Shown: positions 46,328-57,387 of the stretch, one piece after another | How the letters are laid out: each line of letters begins with the position of its first letter | Numbering within the stretch: position 1 is the stretch's first letter | Origin: Aphrophora alni | Taxonomy: Eukaryota; Arthropoda; Insecta; Hemiptera; Aphrophoridae | Reading direction: 5' to 3' | DNA length: 64,000 bases | Assembly: GCA_963513935.1 (NCBI GenBank) | Contig: OY740773.1 | Coordinates: 96,829,291 to 96,893,290 of the forward strand | Notes under the pieces: model-generated | The model's database searches: none | Seen by the model: only the letters and a program-made list of their open reading frames with translations | What the model was told of the DNA's origin: nothing | Made by a program: the position numbers and the translations under genes

Positions 46328-48056
46328 TCAATTTTTTTTGGTGGTGGGTCTTTTGGAAGAAGGAATGTGTTCTTTAAAACGGGTTTTAAACGTGCGTCCG
46401 GTTTGGCCTATGTATTTTTTCGGACAATCGTTGCACGATAGCTGGTAAACACCGCTGCTGTTGAACTGGTCTGGGTCTCTTGTTTTTTTCGGTTTTAAAA
46501 TGTTTTCTAAATTGTTGGAAGTCCTGTATGCTATGTGGTAACCTTGTTTTCGAAAAATGTTATTTGCAATATGTTCAACGGCTTTGTTGAAGTCTACAGC
46601 AATGTATTTTGGTTTTGGGTGATTGGCTTTTATAGTTTTCCTTCTTTTTAGTTGTTTCTTTATTATTTTATCCACTATTGAGGTGTTGTAGTGGTTAGAA
46701 GCAGCTATATGTTTTATGGTGTTGATCTCCTGCTTGAAGTCTTCTGCATTCATGGGAATGTTCAGTAGTCTGTTCACAAAACTGTTGTACGCTGCAAATT
46801 TATGTGATATGGGGTGGTTAGAAGAGGCGTGAATGGTGTGGCTAGTCTGTGTGGGCTTTCTATATATTTTAAACGTGTGTTTTCGTTCTGACTTAGTGAT
46901 GGAGATATCTAAGAAGTTCAGTCTCTGTTCACATTCTATTTCACTGGTGAATTCTAGGTTGGGGTGAATTTTGTTGAGATAGTTCAATAAAAGACCGGTT
47001 TGTCGTGTATTGCCGTTGTACAAGCAAATGATATCATCCACATATCTGAAATAATAAATTATCTTGTTGTGGTGCTTGTTGATGTCATTCATGATGTAGG
47101 TGGTTTCAACATGATTTAGAAAAATCTCGGCCATAATGCTAGACAGCGGTGAACCCATAGCTAAACCTTGATTTTGGATATAGAATTTTTCATTGAATGC
47201 GAAATAGTTCTGTGCTAGGCAAACGTTCAGTAGGTTGATTAATTCGTTTATCGATTCATTTTTTAACTTCTTATTTAGGCGTAAATTGTTCTCCAGTATT
47301 GACACTGTTTCACTCACTGGAACATTGGTGTATAAATTCACAATGTCGAACGAAACTAACGTAGATCTATCTGGGATGATGACTTTGTTTATTTTATTGA
47401 TTAGGTCCAAGTTATTCTTAACGCTATATGTACCGTCAAAGGTGACATATCTTCTTATTATTTTGTCCAAAGTTCTTGATATTCTGTAAGACGGTGCATG
47501 CATAAAATTCACGAGAGGTCTTATGGGGTAACCTAATTTATGTATTTTAGGTAAACCTTTGAGGTGTGGAATGGCGGGTTTGATCATTTTGGCAAATCTC
47601 TTCTGTGGTTCTGACAATAGGTGGCTACTCTTATTAATTTCTGATTTAATATTATTGTTAAATGTTTTTGTGGGATCCTTACTTATTTCATCGATTTTAT
47701 TGCTATTTATAAAATGTAATGTTTTGTTAACGTAATCGTCATTGTACATGACTACTAGAGCGTTTCCTTTGTCAGCTTTTGTGACTATAGCATTGTTTTC
47801 CGTTAGTTTAATCTGAATATTCTTAGCAGAAAAATTATCTTGTTTAAAAGTAGGTTTAGTATAATATGGTTTATTCAAAACTGTGGATTGTACTTTGTCA
47901 CTAATTAAACATCGTGTGACGTTCTGCTTATCTAAAGGTAAACATTGAATAGCGGCCTCAAGTCTAATGAGATCTTGTTTACGGTTATCTTTCACTGGGC
48001 CTATATTATGTTTTAAACCTTTATTTAATAAGGCCGTTTCCTTATCGTTGAATATG
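46328..48056 (-). pseudogene. Penelope-like reverse transcriptase/GIY-YIG protein, truncated at both ends
   Basis: The frame is open from 48145 to 46328, but the first 30 residues (48145-48057) are antisense of the inverted copy and not PLE protein. Numbering from that frame: KADKGNALVV about 123-132, LPKIHK 198-203, IRPLVN 208-213, motif A SFDIVNLYTNVP with D267, motif B GLAMGSPLSS 327-336, motif C YVDD 368-371. The endonuclease has NSSGVYQL (565-567 GVY for GIY), CNDC, KKYIGQTGRTF (YIG 578-580) and R589. An eighth A in a run at 46332-46339 shifts the frame to an early stop right after RPTTKKN, removing the last 80 or so residues. PLE proteins normally have additional N-terminal sequence, lost here. 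Confidence 0.88.
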
Positions 48057-48058
48057 AT

Positions 48059-49054
48059 GACATCAACAAGCACCACAACAAGATAATTTATTATTTCAGA
48101 TATGTGGATGATATCATTTGCTTGTACAACGGCAATACACGACAAACCGGTCTTTTATTGAACTATCTCAACAAAATTCACCCCAACCTAGAATTCACCA
48201 GTGAAATAGAATGTGAACAGAGACTGAACTTCTTAGATATCTCCATCACTAAGTCAGAACGAAAACACACGTTTAAAATATATAGAAAGCCCACACAGAC
48301 TAGCCACACCATTCACGCCTCTTCTAACCACCCCATATCACATAAATTTGCAGCGTACAACAGTTTTGTGAACAGACTACTGAACATTCCCATGAATGCA
48401 GAAGACTTCAAGCAGGAGATCAACACCATAAAACATATAGCTGCTTCTAACCACTACAACACCTCAATAGTGGATAAAATAATAAAGAAACAACTAAAAA
48501 GAAGGAAAACTATAAAAGCCAATCACCCAAAACCAAAATACATTGCTGTAGACTTCAACAAAGCCGTTGAACATATTGCAAATAACATTTTTCGAAAACA
48601 AGGTTACCACATAGCATACAGGACTTCCAACAATTTAGAAAACATTTTAAAACCGAAAAAAACAAGAGACCCAGACCAGTTCAACAGCAGCGGTGTTTAC
48701 CAGCTATCGTGCAACGATTGTCCGAAAAAATACATAGGCCAAACCGGACGCACGTTTAAAACCCGTTTTAAAGAACACATTCCTTCTTCCAAAAGACCCA
48801 CCACCAAAAAAATTGACTCCAAATTCACTGAACATTTATTAGATACTAATCATAATTACACGGACATTAACACTAATCTAAGAATACTACACCACTGCAA
48901 TAAAGGTCCGTTAATGAACACGTTAGAGGAGTTCAATATTTATAAAATGCAAAAAAACAACCCTGACCACTTACTCAATAATAAACTACAGTTTCATTCT
49001 CACACCATTTTTGACCTAATCGATAGTGTTAAGAACAATAATTGCGGTTCATGA
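48059..49054 (+). pseudogene. Inverted partial PLE coding copy with intact C-terminus
   Basis: Starts mid-motif (DINKHHNKIIYYFRYVDD) at the inversion junction and reads open through the GIY-YIG domain to TGA at 49052-49054. The A run has seven bases here, so the frame continues KKIDSKFTEHLLDTNHNYTD (including the Glu expected for the nuclease) to LHHCNKGPLMNTLEEFNIYK and the natural end NNNCGS. It lacks RT motifs A and B. It shows what the minus copy lost. Confidence 0.88.
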
Positions 49055-49284
49055 CGTATAGAACTGTGTACCCCTTCTCAACAACGGAGACCCTTATCGC
49101 GTGACTACCTATTAATTCAATTGACGATCGAACGTTATCGAGAACGGTCACCGGTAACGCGCGTCATCCGTGTGCACATGTATAAAGTTTTTTAAATTGT
49201 GTAAAGTGATTTTAAATGTGAAAATCTTGAACGTGTGTTTTGTGTTGTTTATGAGTTTGTTTTTGTATATTTATTTGATAATGA

Positions 49285-49307
49285 CTGAATAATAGTCGAA
49301 ACGCGTC
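49285..49307 (+). ncRNA. Hammerhead-like motif in right PLE arm
   Basis: Identical in sequence to the left-arm motif and pointing outward to the right. Confidence 0.35.
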
Positions 49308-49417
49308 ATATGAAGAAGATATAGTAATCATATCTACATAAGGATTGTTCGACCTCATCACCTCTAAATAAGGTAATTAATAGTTATTAATTATTTACAA
49401 TCCAGTTGGGCTACATA

Positions 49418-50338
49418 CATAATAAAAATGGTACAAAATTAAATGTCTACAATGAATTTTTTTTTAAAAAAAGGATAAACCAATCGGGATAAATCAAGAA
49501 ATATATTGTCCAGTTAAAGACAACTAAGAAAACGACATAAAAAAAGGACAGGGTGAGATGTGGGGAAAGAAGTCAGTTTGGGGAGAGTCTGTCGAACTTA
49601 CAACACCTGAGTAACAAGTGCATGGAGTATAAAATAAAAATATAATTGTAGTGTAATACATAAAAGGTACAACAAAGCAATATTTCCATGGCTCATCAAT
49701 AAGAAGTAAAGTGGTTATTGTTATTCGAGAATAAATTAAAAACCAGGGAGTTACTAAAAGAAATGTAAGTGTTACCTTACAGAAAGAGGGAGTGTTACTA
49801 CTGAATATGTAAGTAGTTTAAAATAAACCTTTTGTAACACAGACCTCGAAGGTAATCAAACAAAATCCTAAACATTTTAAGAGTTACTCATTATTTGAAG
49901 TAAACTTACATAGATTGTTCAAGCGAAATTAACTGCATTGGGGCTGTTTCACATAGCTTTGGCGAGGGTTTCAAAGAAACAACTCATAAGCAATTAGAAT
50001 CATGGCCCATTGTTTTCAAAATTAGGCAGTGAATGACAGATGCGGAATTGTAATTTGATTAAGGTCGAGGCAGTACTAGAAATTTAAGTTGTCTAAATGA
50101 ACATGTTTGTGTCAATACAAAAAACAAATATATAGTTAGTTTATGCATATTTTAGAATAGATTTTCCTTCATTGAAATTTGAATTTGTAATCGGAATAGG
50201 GTAGAAGGTGTCACGGTTGGAAGGATCATTTCTATCATATTAGAAAGAATTATAATTTATTAGTATAGGTAAATTTGTTTAAATTAAGTAGAAAATTTTA
50301 GTTTCCTCACCATTTCATACAAAATTTCAGTAGATATA
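49418..50338. other. Spacer, no gene recognised
   Basis: No signature seen between the PLE and segmental-duplication copy B. Confidence 0.45.
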
Positions 50339-50990
<652 letters not shown>

Positions 50991-51034
50991 TCTAGCATGA
51001 GTTATGAAATTACGGATTAAATAAAATAAGGGCG

Positions 51035-51125
51035 TGGCAACCCCGAGGGACCCTAGCTGGATTTATACATTTACATGTAGTTTTTTTGTTAGATCTATCT
51101 TTGTTCTTTTCTAACACCAAGTGAA
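51035..51125 (-). repeat. R1 family fragment
   Basis: GGCAACCCCGAGGGACCC, AGCTGGATTTATACA and TTACATGTAGTTT are the tail portion of R1. Confidence 0.55.
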
Positions 51126-52314
51126 GACCGATATTTTTCCGCCATTAAATAACACGGATAAAGAACTGAATTTGGAAAACATTTTATCGAAATAATTAGA
51201 CACGATTTTAACGAAACTCGCAATTTTTTTATCATGAATACTTTTCAAGATAGGTCAATATTATCATTGTGTAATAAGTATATATAAAAGGTTTGTTAAA
51301 AAAGTATCAGATTTGAATTTTCCCACAGAAACAAATTTTCCTTCAGTTATCTATTATGGGAAACTATGCAATCTTTTTGTGTGCATAATCAAAATTAATC
51401 CATAATGTTGATCCCATTTTTAATCCTAGAACTATATGTGTAAGTACTAAGTGATAGTTTTTTAAATTTTATTGCGGATGTCCTTTAAAAAATAATAACA
51501 AATTAAAAAACAATAATAACACTTAGTAAAGATAAATATCATTTTACTCGGCATAGTCTACAAAATGTATCACTGAAGTCAAACAACATTACCTGTATTT
51601 CATAATGAATTTAATTTCAAATAAGCAAAAACAACAACTTTTTTCACATTTTTTCTTGCTCTTTCAACTCACTTCAGCACATTAGTTTACTCCAAATTTT
51701 TTCCGCTGAATATCTTTCTTATTATCACTGTCTAATAATTCTGCTTTCTAACAATTCCTGAATGATATCCCACATAATAAACTTGATCAAAATCGGTCCA
51801 CCCGTTTACTTTGGTATCACGGATTAAATATAAACTACGTTTTTTGTGCCAGAGATTTTCAAAATGGAAAATCTGTATTTCACAGATGTAAGAAATAAAA
51901 TTGTTACACTGTGAAAGATTATATGCTTAAATAAAAACTAAGAATGAGATTTTACAAGCGAAAATCTGCAACAAATGTACTTATCTCAGCTTTTGGTGTA
52001 CAGATAAACTCTTTGAGGATCAAATCTTCAGAGAATGGAGTAAAGAAAACGTTCATTATATCCCATTTTAATGTGGCAAAATTAGAAGCCTGTAATAGTG
52101 GAGAATTTATATTTGAATGAATTGTAAATTCATTGCTATCTTTCAGTGAATCGTTCTTCGCACATGGTGGTGTCTATCCTACTAGATTATTTTCAATTTG
52201 TCTTCCTAATGATTCGCTACACAATAAATTAATACACATTTAAAAATGCATGTATTGCCACCATTTAAAATTTGTCATACGTAAAGATTTGTTTTAATGC
52301 ATCCTTAACTTTAT
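51126..52314. other. AT-rich spacer, no gene recognised
   Basis: No signature seen. Confidence 0.45.
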
Positions 52315-52756
52315 CGTAGTCAACTTCTACTGTTATTCCATCGATAAAGAAAGGTATAGTTTGTAATGTACTTTATAAGTAGCCAACTTCTACTGTTATT
52401 CCATCGATAAAGAAAGGTACAATTTGTAATGTACTTTAAGAGTAGTCAACTTCTACTGTTATTCCATCGATAAAGAAATGTACAGTTTGTAATGTACTTT
52501 ATAAGTAGCCAACTTATACTGTTATTCCATCGATAATGAAATGTACAGTTTGTAATGTACTTTATAGGTAGTCAACTTCTACTGTTATTCCATCGACAAA
52601 GAAAGGTACAGTTTGTAATGTACTTTGTAAATAGTCAACTTCTACTGTTATTCCATCGATAAAGAAAGGTACAGTTTGTAATGTACTTTATAAGTAGTCA
52701 ACTTCTACTGTTATTCCATCGATAAAGAAAGGTACAGTTTGTAATGTACTTTATAA
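52315..52756. repeat. Tandem array, seven 63-bp units
   Basis: Units start at 52321, 52384, 52447, 52510, 52573, 52636 and 52699 (string CAACTTCTACTG or near), an exact 63-bp period with few substitutions. The period is 21 codons. On the minus strand the lowest unit reads into FFIDGITVEVDYDKVKDALK and QIFTYDKF before a stop at about 52271. Most other units carry TAA in that frame. Confidence 0.92.
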
Positions 52757-52799
52757 ATTCAAAAATATTACAATTTTCCTAGTTCTTTAAAGACGAAAA

Positions 52800-53025
52800 A
52801 CGTTTCCGAAATGGAAGAAAACTATATAAATTGAAAACCGCTAGCTCTCGAATACTCTAATAAAATTACAGTTAGAAGAAAACAAGAGCTGCTCAAGAGA
52901 AACCTGACATGAAAGATAAAAAAGAGAAATTTAACTCAAGGCTGCATGAAAAATGTGTAGGTTCAGATAATATCTCTCGGGATTGACACTCTCATACTCA
53001 CTACAAGTGAGACTCTGAAGACAAT
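52800..53025 (+). repeat. R1 family copy
   Basis: CTCTCGAATACTCTAATAAA, AACAAGAGCTGCTCAAGAGA, TTTAACTCAAGGCTGCATGA and CTCACTACAAGTGAG. Confidence 0.7.
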
Positions 53026-53905
53026 AAAGTTCTTTGCATTAGGCTGATCGATGTATGCACAAAATTGTTTATTTATTACACATATGCCACACTTAAAACA
53101 GTACTTCACAATAGCAAGGCATGGACGCGGGGATATAATGACTATAAATATAAAGTGCGCTTCAAAGTAGTAAATATAATGGTGTGAACGAGGTATTAAT
53201 GCAGTAGGAAAAAAAAAAGTTCAAATATGAAATAAATTTCAAATAATGTTTAAAACTTCCCCCAAGTAGGATTTACCTAACTAAAAACCTTAAAACGTCC
53301 TCGCTTATCTGTAATGAGATCCGGCAGATAGACGGATCACGAAGAATTTCTAAGCAAAGTGTAAATAAAACGTTTGAATTCTTTTGATGTTTCTTACACC
53401 TTCCGTCAGACAGATTCTGTATAATATCATGTAACGCACAAAGCAATTAACTCCTAATATGTAATTACAAACTTTACAGTAATTAATAGCTATTAATTAA
53501 GCGTCGTATCAAATTAGGTTTTTATTTCTAACGTGTTGTAGAAACAAATGACTTAATTAGCGTGTCGTTACACAACTAATCTTTAATCACTAACGGTTAT
53601 TTATCAATAAAACACGAGAGAATTATTAGCATCTCGTTGTTTATAACTTTCATTATATGAGTTAACAAGAATAATTATTCATTTTTAATAAGGAACATTC
53701 AGATGGTTGTAAAAGCGAACAGTATTTTTATTAATTGTATTACGATACAATGCTCAGACATTCCTTTTGTTTTAGTAATGATAACCGGTGGATTAGCGGA
53801 AACGTAACCGTATAGATAGGCTACTTATCTAATACTCCAAGGTGAGATCTGGACATTCGGAGCTAAGACTTATAAAATTACAGACCATTTGTTGTTAAAA
53901 GTTAT
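53026..53905. other. AT-rich spacer, no gene recognised
   Basis: No signature seen. Confidence 0.45.
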
Positions 53906-53911
53906 TCTAAT

Positions 53912-54415
53912 TTAAAATACTGTAGTTAGATTGCCTATCTTACGCCTTAATTTCACTTCCGAACGAAAAAACTCTTTGTCGTCAAACTGCTTCAAAAACA
54001 GCTGTTTTCAATACATGCATTGAGATGCTAAAGTTGTTCTTTTTAGTCCTAGGACGTAAAAACATCAGCTGAGGTCGAGGTCATCAGCTGTTACTTCGTT
54101 TAAACGAATTAATTAAAGATTGTAAAGCATCTATAAAAACAACCAATACTCTCGATTGTAAATAACAGTTAAAACATATGTTACCATCGATTTGAATGTA
54201 AATAGGTTATAACATTTTAGTTTTTTGTGAAATTGTTTTCTTATATTATTATTTGCAGTATAACGAAAAATATAGTTCATCACTTGGACTAAAAGAAGCT
54301 TTTCGATCTTCGCTCATTTTCCGGCCTCGGCTCCGTCGTTAAACTTGAGCTTGTATTGAAAAGCTTCACTTTTGGTATTAGTGATGAAATATACTATTTT
54401 TTAATGTACAACATT
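53912..54415 (+). repeat. Hairpin-bearing dispersed repeat, short copy
   Basis: Matches 62455-62577 (CTGCTTCAAAAACAGCTG, CAATACATGCATTGA, ACATCAGCTGAG) and then 63115-63300, skipping about 530 bp present there. The leading part (TTAGATTGCCTATCTTACGC) also recurs at 55838. The right part forms a hairpin: ATATAGTTCATCAC with AAAGAAGCTTTTCGAT pairs back with GAAAAGCTTCACTTT and GTGATGAAATATA. Confidence 0.65.
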
Positions 54416-54419
54416 CGTT

Positions 54420-54444
54420 TATATATATATATATATATATATAT
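54420..54444. repeat. (TA)n microsatellite
   Basis: 25 bp of TA repeats, directly after the hairpin repeat. Confidence 0.9.
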
Positions 54445-54479
54445 TATTTTTTAAATTTTATTTCATTAAGTTTTAAGTG

Positions 54480-54690
54480 TTTAAAAAGAGAATAATAATC
54501 TTGAAGCTTTTATTGGCTTCAAAAATATCTCAAAAATACACCCTTAGCCCTCAAATCCACGAATGCTCTTATGGTTGGAAGAGAATAAGATTTGGTTAAG
54601 AACCTGAAAAAAATGGAAAAGGTGTAGATCTAGCTCAATAATCTCGGAATTGCCACAATAATTGATACCTACAAACATTACAGTAAGTTA
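54480..54690 (+). repeat. R1 family copy, diverged
   Basis: CTCAAATCCACGAATGCTC, GGAAGAGAATAAGATTTGG and GGTGTAGATCTAGCTC remain. Confidence 0.55.
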
Positions 54691-55369
54691 TACTACAATA
54701 CTCACTGAAGATAGTATATAGTAATGTTCAGAATTAACCACCATCTTTAAAAAAACTAACGCCTGATTAAAAGTGAAAATATAAATCTGAAGTTTTAAAA
54801 TCTTAGATGGTTTCTAAGTTATAGTAAATTTTGTAAAAAATAAATAATTTAAAAACAAATACTGACAGATAGAAAAAAATACATAGCATTTCTCGGGAGA
54901 GTTTACACGAAATATTATATCCCTTTTCATGTACCCCGTCACCTAGCAAATTTATCAATTTCCAACTATATAATTTAATTTAAAACGTACAGTAAAGGAA
55001 AAACATTTGATTCTGCAATAACAAACTTTAACGTATCAGATACTAATGATTAGTTTCCAAATACGTTTACCTATCCAACATGTTACAGATACAAATTACT
55101 TAATTAAATCGTCGTTCGTAACTGATAAATACATCAGTGTAACAGTTACCTATTTATTAACGTAACATGACAGCAGGACATTGTTATTTGTTACTTACAC
55201 TATGTCAATTTACAAGATTAATCTATCACTTTTAATAAAGACCATATAACATTATTGTTAAATCCTTATATTACTTTTATAAATGGACATTGCAATTGGA
55301 TACGATATCCAGAAATTTTTATTTTGTAGTCAAAAAAATAGCTAGCGTTGTCTGCAGGGTCAAATATAA
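54691..55369. other. AT-rich spacer, no gene recognised
   Basis: No signature seen. Confidence 0.45.
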
Positions 55370-55650
55370 AACTTTTTTTTCTTGTTCTTAAAAGGTGAAA
55401 AACTTATCGGTCATCATTCACTTATAAAAAAGGAAGAAAAAAATATAATAAATACTCTCCCCCCTTTCCTTCGAATACTAATATCGTCAGGTGAACAGAG
55501 AACAAGTTTTTGTCAAGCCAGACCAAATAGCAAAGATGAAAAAGAGGGATTTAATAAAACACTAAGTAAAAATAAAATAAATTAATCTAGCTAGACCCTC
55601 TCAAGATTGTCACAGCCATACTCACTATAGTGAGCCACTCCAAGGTACAA
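55370..55650 (+). repeat. R1 family copy with intact palindrome
   Basis: Head TCTTAAAAGGTGAAAAAC, A-rich tract, AGAGGGATTTAATAAAACAC, and CTCACTATAGTGAGCC at 55631-55646. Confidence 0.75.
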
Positions 55651-55827
55651 AAATGGGAGGTCCACTTCATGAAAAATCTTTAATTTAAGGCTAAAGTATG
55701 TCAAAAATTCCAAGTTTTAGATAAACCTGACTAACTAAATTTGTGACAATCTCTGATTGTATATTTTCTAAAATGTTATAAATACTATATATTCTCATGC
55801 GGTGTGTTCTTTGTCGCATGTTTAAAA

Positions 55828-55890
55828 TACTGTACTTAGATTGCCTATCCTGCGCCTTAATTTCACTTCGAACGAATAAACACTTTTATG
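55828..55890 (+). repeat. Shard of the hairpin-bearing repeat leader
   Basis: AATACTGTACTTAGATTGCC and CGCCTTAATTTCACTTCGAA match 53918-53965. Confidence 0.6.
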
Positions 55891-56654
55891 TCATTATCTA
55901 AATACATATCAATATGCTGATTTTAGAAATTTATTAACATGGTCATTAAATTATGATCATACTCAAAATATTCATCAATTTGAGTACATATTTTATATTG
56001 TACCGTACGTACAAGTTTTTTTTCTATATACTCAAAAAACATGAATGGGACTTACAAATCCCGTGAGGCCTTCAATGTTTATAATGCTTCCATATTTCAA
56101 ATTCCATAATGATATTTTTCAAGAAACAATAAGTGTCTTGCTGTGAAGTGTTCTTAATTGCATCTACTTAACCCAGTAATTCCTTCGACTTCTCTTCATC
56201 TCTACTTTATTGAGTATCGTTATAAATATCGGGGGAAATCTAACACGCCCGAAACTAAAGATAAAACATTAAAAAATAATTATTACTCAATTTCGGTATG
56301 AAATTGACTAATCGTTAAAAATTTTAACCTCAGTTTTTTGACTGATAATTACTTCAAGGCCTCATGAAACACAAAAAAGATATTTTCGACATACTGTACG
56401 TCTGTTACCTATAATTACACGATAAAAGGAATTCATACAGAACCCAATTTAAAAACACAAATCAATTTTTAAATGTGAAAATGGCAGTCATTTTAAACAT
56501 TTTTTGTTTTTATATTTCGAGTGTAATAAAAAACTTTATTAGGTAAATTTTCAGATTCAATTCTGCGTGTGGGGCTACCAACCCCAACTCTCTACGTTGA
56601 CAAATAGTAAAGTTATTGGTAAAAACATAATTTCAAATGTTGACATAGCAAGTT
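55891..56654. other. AT-rich spacer, no gene recognised
   Basis: No signature seen apart from weak similarity of 56560-56650 to the 740-905 family. Confidence 0.4.
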
Positions 56655-56915
56655 TTTTTCTTTTGTTTAAAGGCGAAAAACCTCTCGGTCATCTCGCCTT
56701 ATAAATAATAAAAAAAGAAAAGAAAATAACATAAAATAAAAACTCTTAGTCCTCAAATATCAGGGTTGGAAGAGAGTGGTCAAGAAATGCCTGACAATAA
56801 GAATGAAATAGAGGGATATAACTCAATATTACGTCAAAAAAGGTGTAGATCCAGTTAGGTCCCCTCGGGACTTCCACGCCCGTTCATTAAACGAGCCCCT
56901 GAGGGTCGAACATGT
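56655..56915 (+). repeat. R1 family copy, near full length
   Basis: TGTTTAAAGGCGAAAAACCT, CTCTCGGTCATC, GGTGTAGATCCAG and TCGGGACTTCC. The palindrome has decayed to TTCATTAAACGAGCCCC. Confidence 0.7.
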
Positions 56916-56939
56916 TATATTCGTTCAGCAGGGCCAGAT

Positions 56940-57070
56940 CATCGACACGAGGTTATCAATTGGACATTTTTCTACATATGTAGAGCTCCAACGCCGAGAT
57001 ACTGATGCGAGCGAAGCAAGTGGAGACTGTTTAATATATATACACAACTAAGAGATCCGTTAGGACCTAG
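56940..57070 (-). repeat. GAGCGAAGC-type dispersed family fragment
   Basis: Contains GATGCGAGCGAAGCAAGTGG and CTGTTTAATATATATACAC. The complement is close to 62110-62150 (GTATATATTAAACAG, TCACTTCGCTCG). Confidence 0.4.
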
Positions 57071-57387
57071 ACGTCGTCAAAAAAATTATTCGTAATTACG
57101 TGGTTCAGTGTACCTGTGTAATAACTGTTTACCCTGTGCTATATATGCTGGTTAAGACTCCTTGATCTAGCAATAAAATTAACATTTCCTACAAGCCCTA
57201 AAATACCAACTTTTGAGCATTAAATTTACAGGATCTGCTTGTTTACCTTCACTGATCCTGTTTTATTAACATTACACATAACACTAAAAAACACTTTAAA
57301 AACTATTTATTTCACTGATGTAGTTGTCAAAGTTTAATGTCATTGAGTAAAGATTGCGATACGCACAAAGACTGACTCATATGTTTT

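Larger units (their letters stand above)
45751..49417 (-). mobile_element. Penelope-like element with 1.34-kb inverted duplication
   Basis: The minus-strand element spans 45751 (3' end) to about 48056 and is 5'-truncated. At 48057 it joins an inverted copy of its own 3' part, which runs to 49392 and then 25 bp further to CAATCCAGTTGGGCT. Arms 45751-47088 and 48057-49392 appear identical except for two single-base homopolymer length changes (A8/A7 at 46332-46339 and A7/A6 near 45950). The spacer 47089-48056 holds the remaining reverse transcriptase coding. Similarity stops at the element end on both outsides. Partial inverted copies are usual in PLE insertions. Confidence 0.88.

Noticed and set aside
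47235..47489. 84-codon plus frame inside the PLE
   Set aside because: It is the antisense shadow of the reverse transcriptase coding strand.
48104..49054. Independent plus-strand PLE gene
   Set aside because: It begins mid-reverse-transcriptase at the inversion junction and duplicates the minus copy, so it is a partial inverted duplicate.
45751..49392. Pure assembly fold-back artefact
   Set aside because: A fold-back read would extend the palindrome past the element. Here the flanks differ on both sides exactly at the element termini, though read-level confirmation is still the deciding test.
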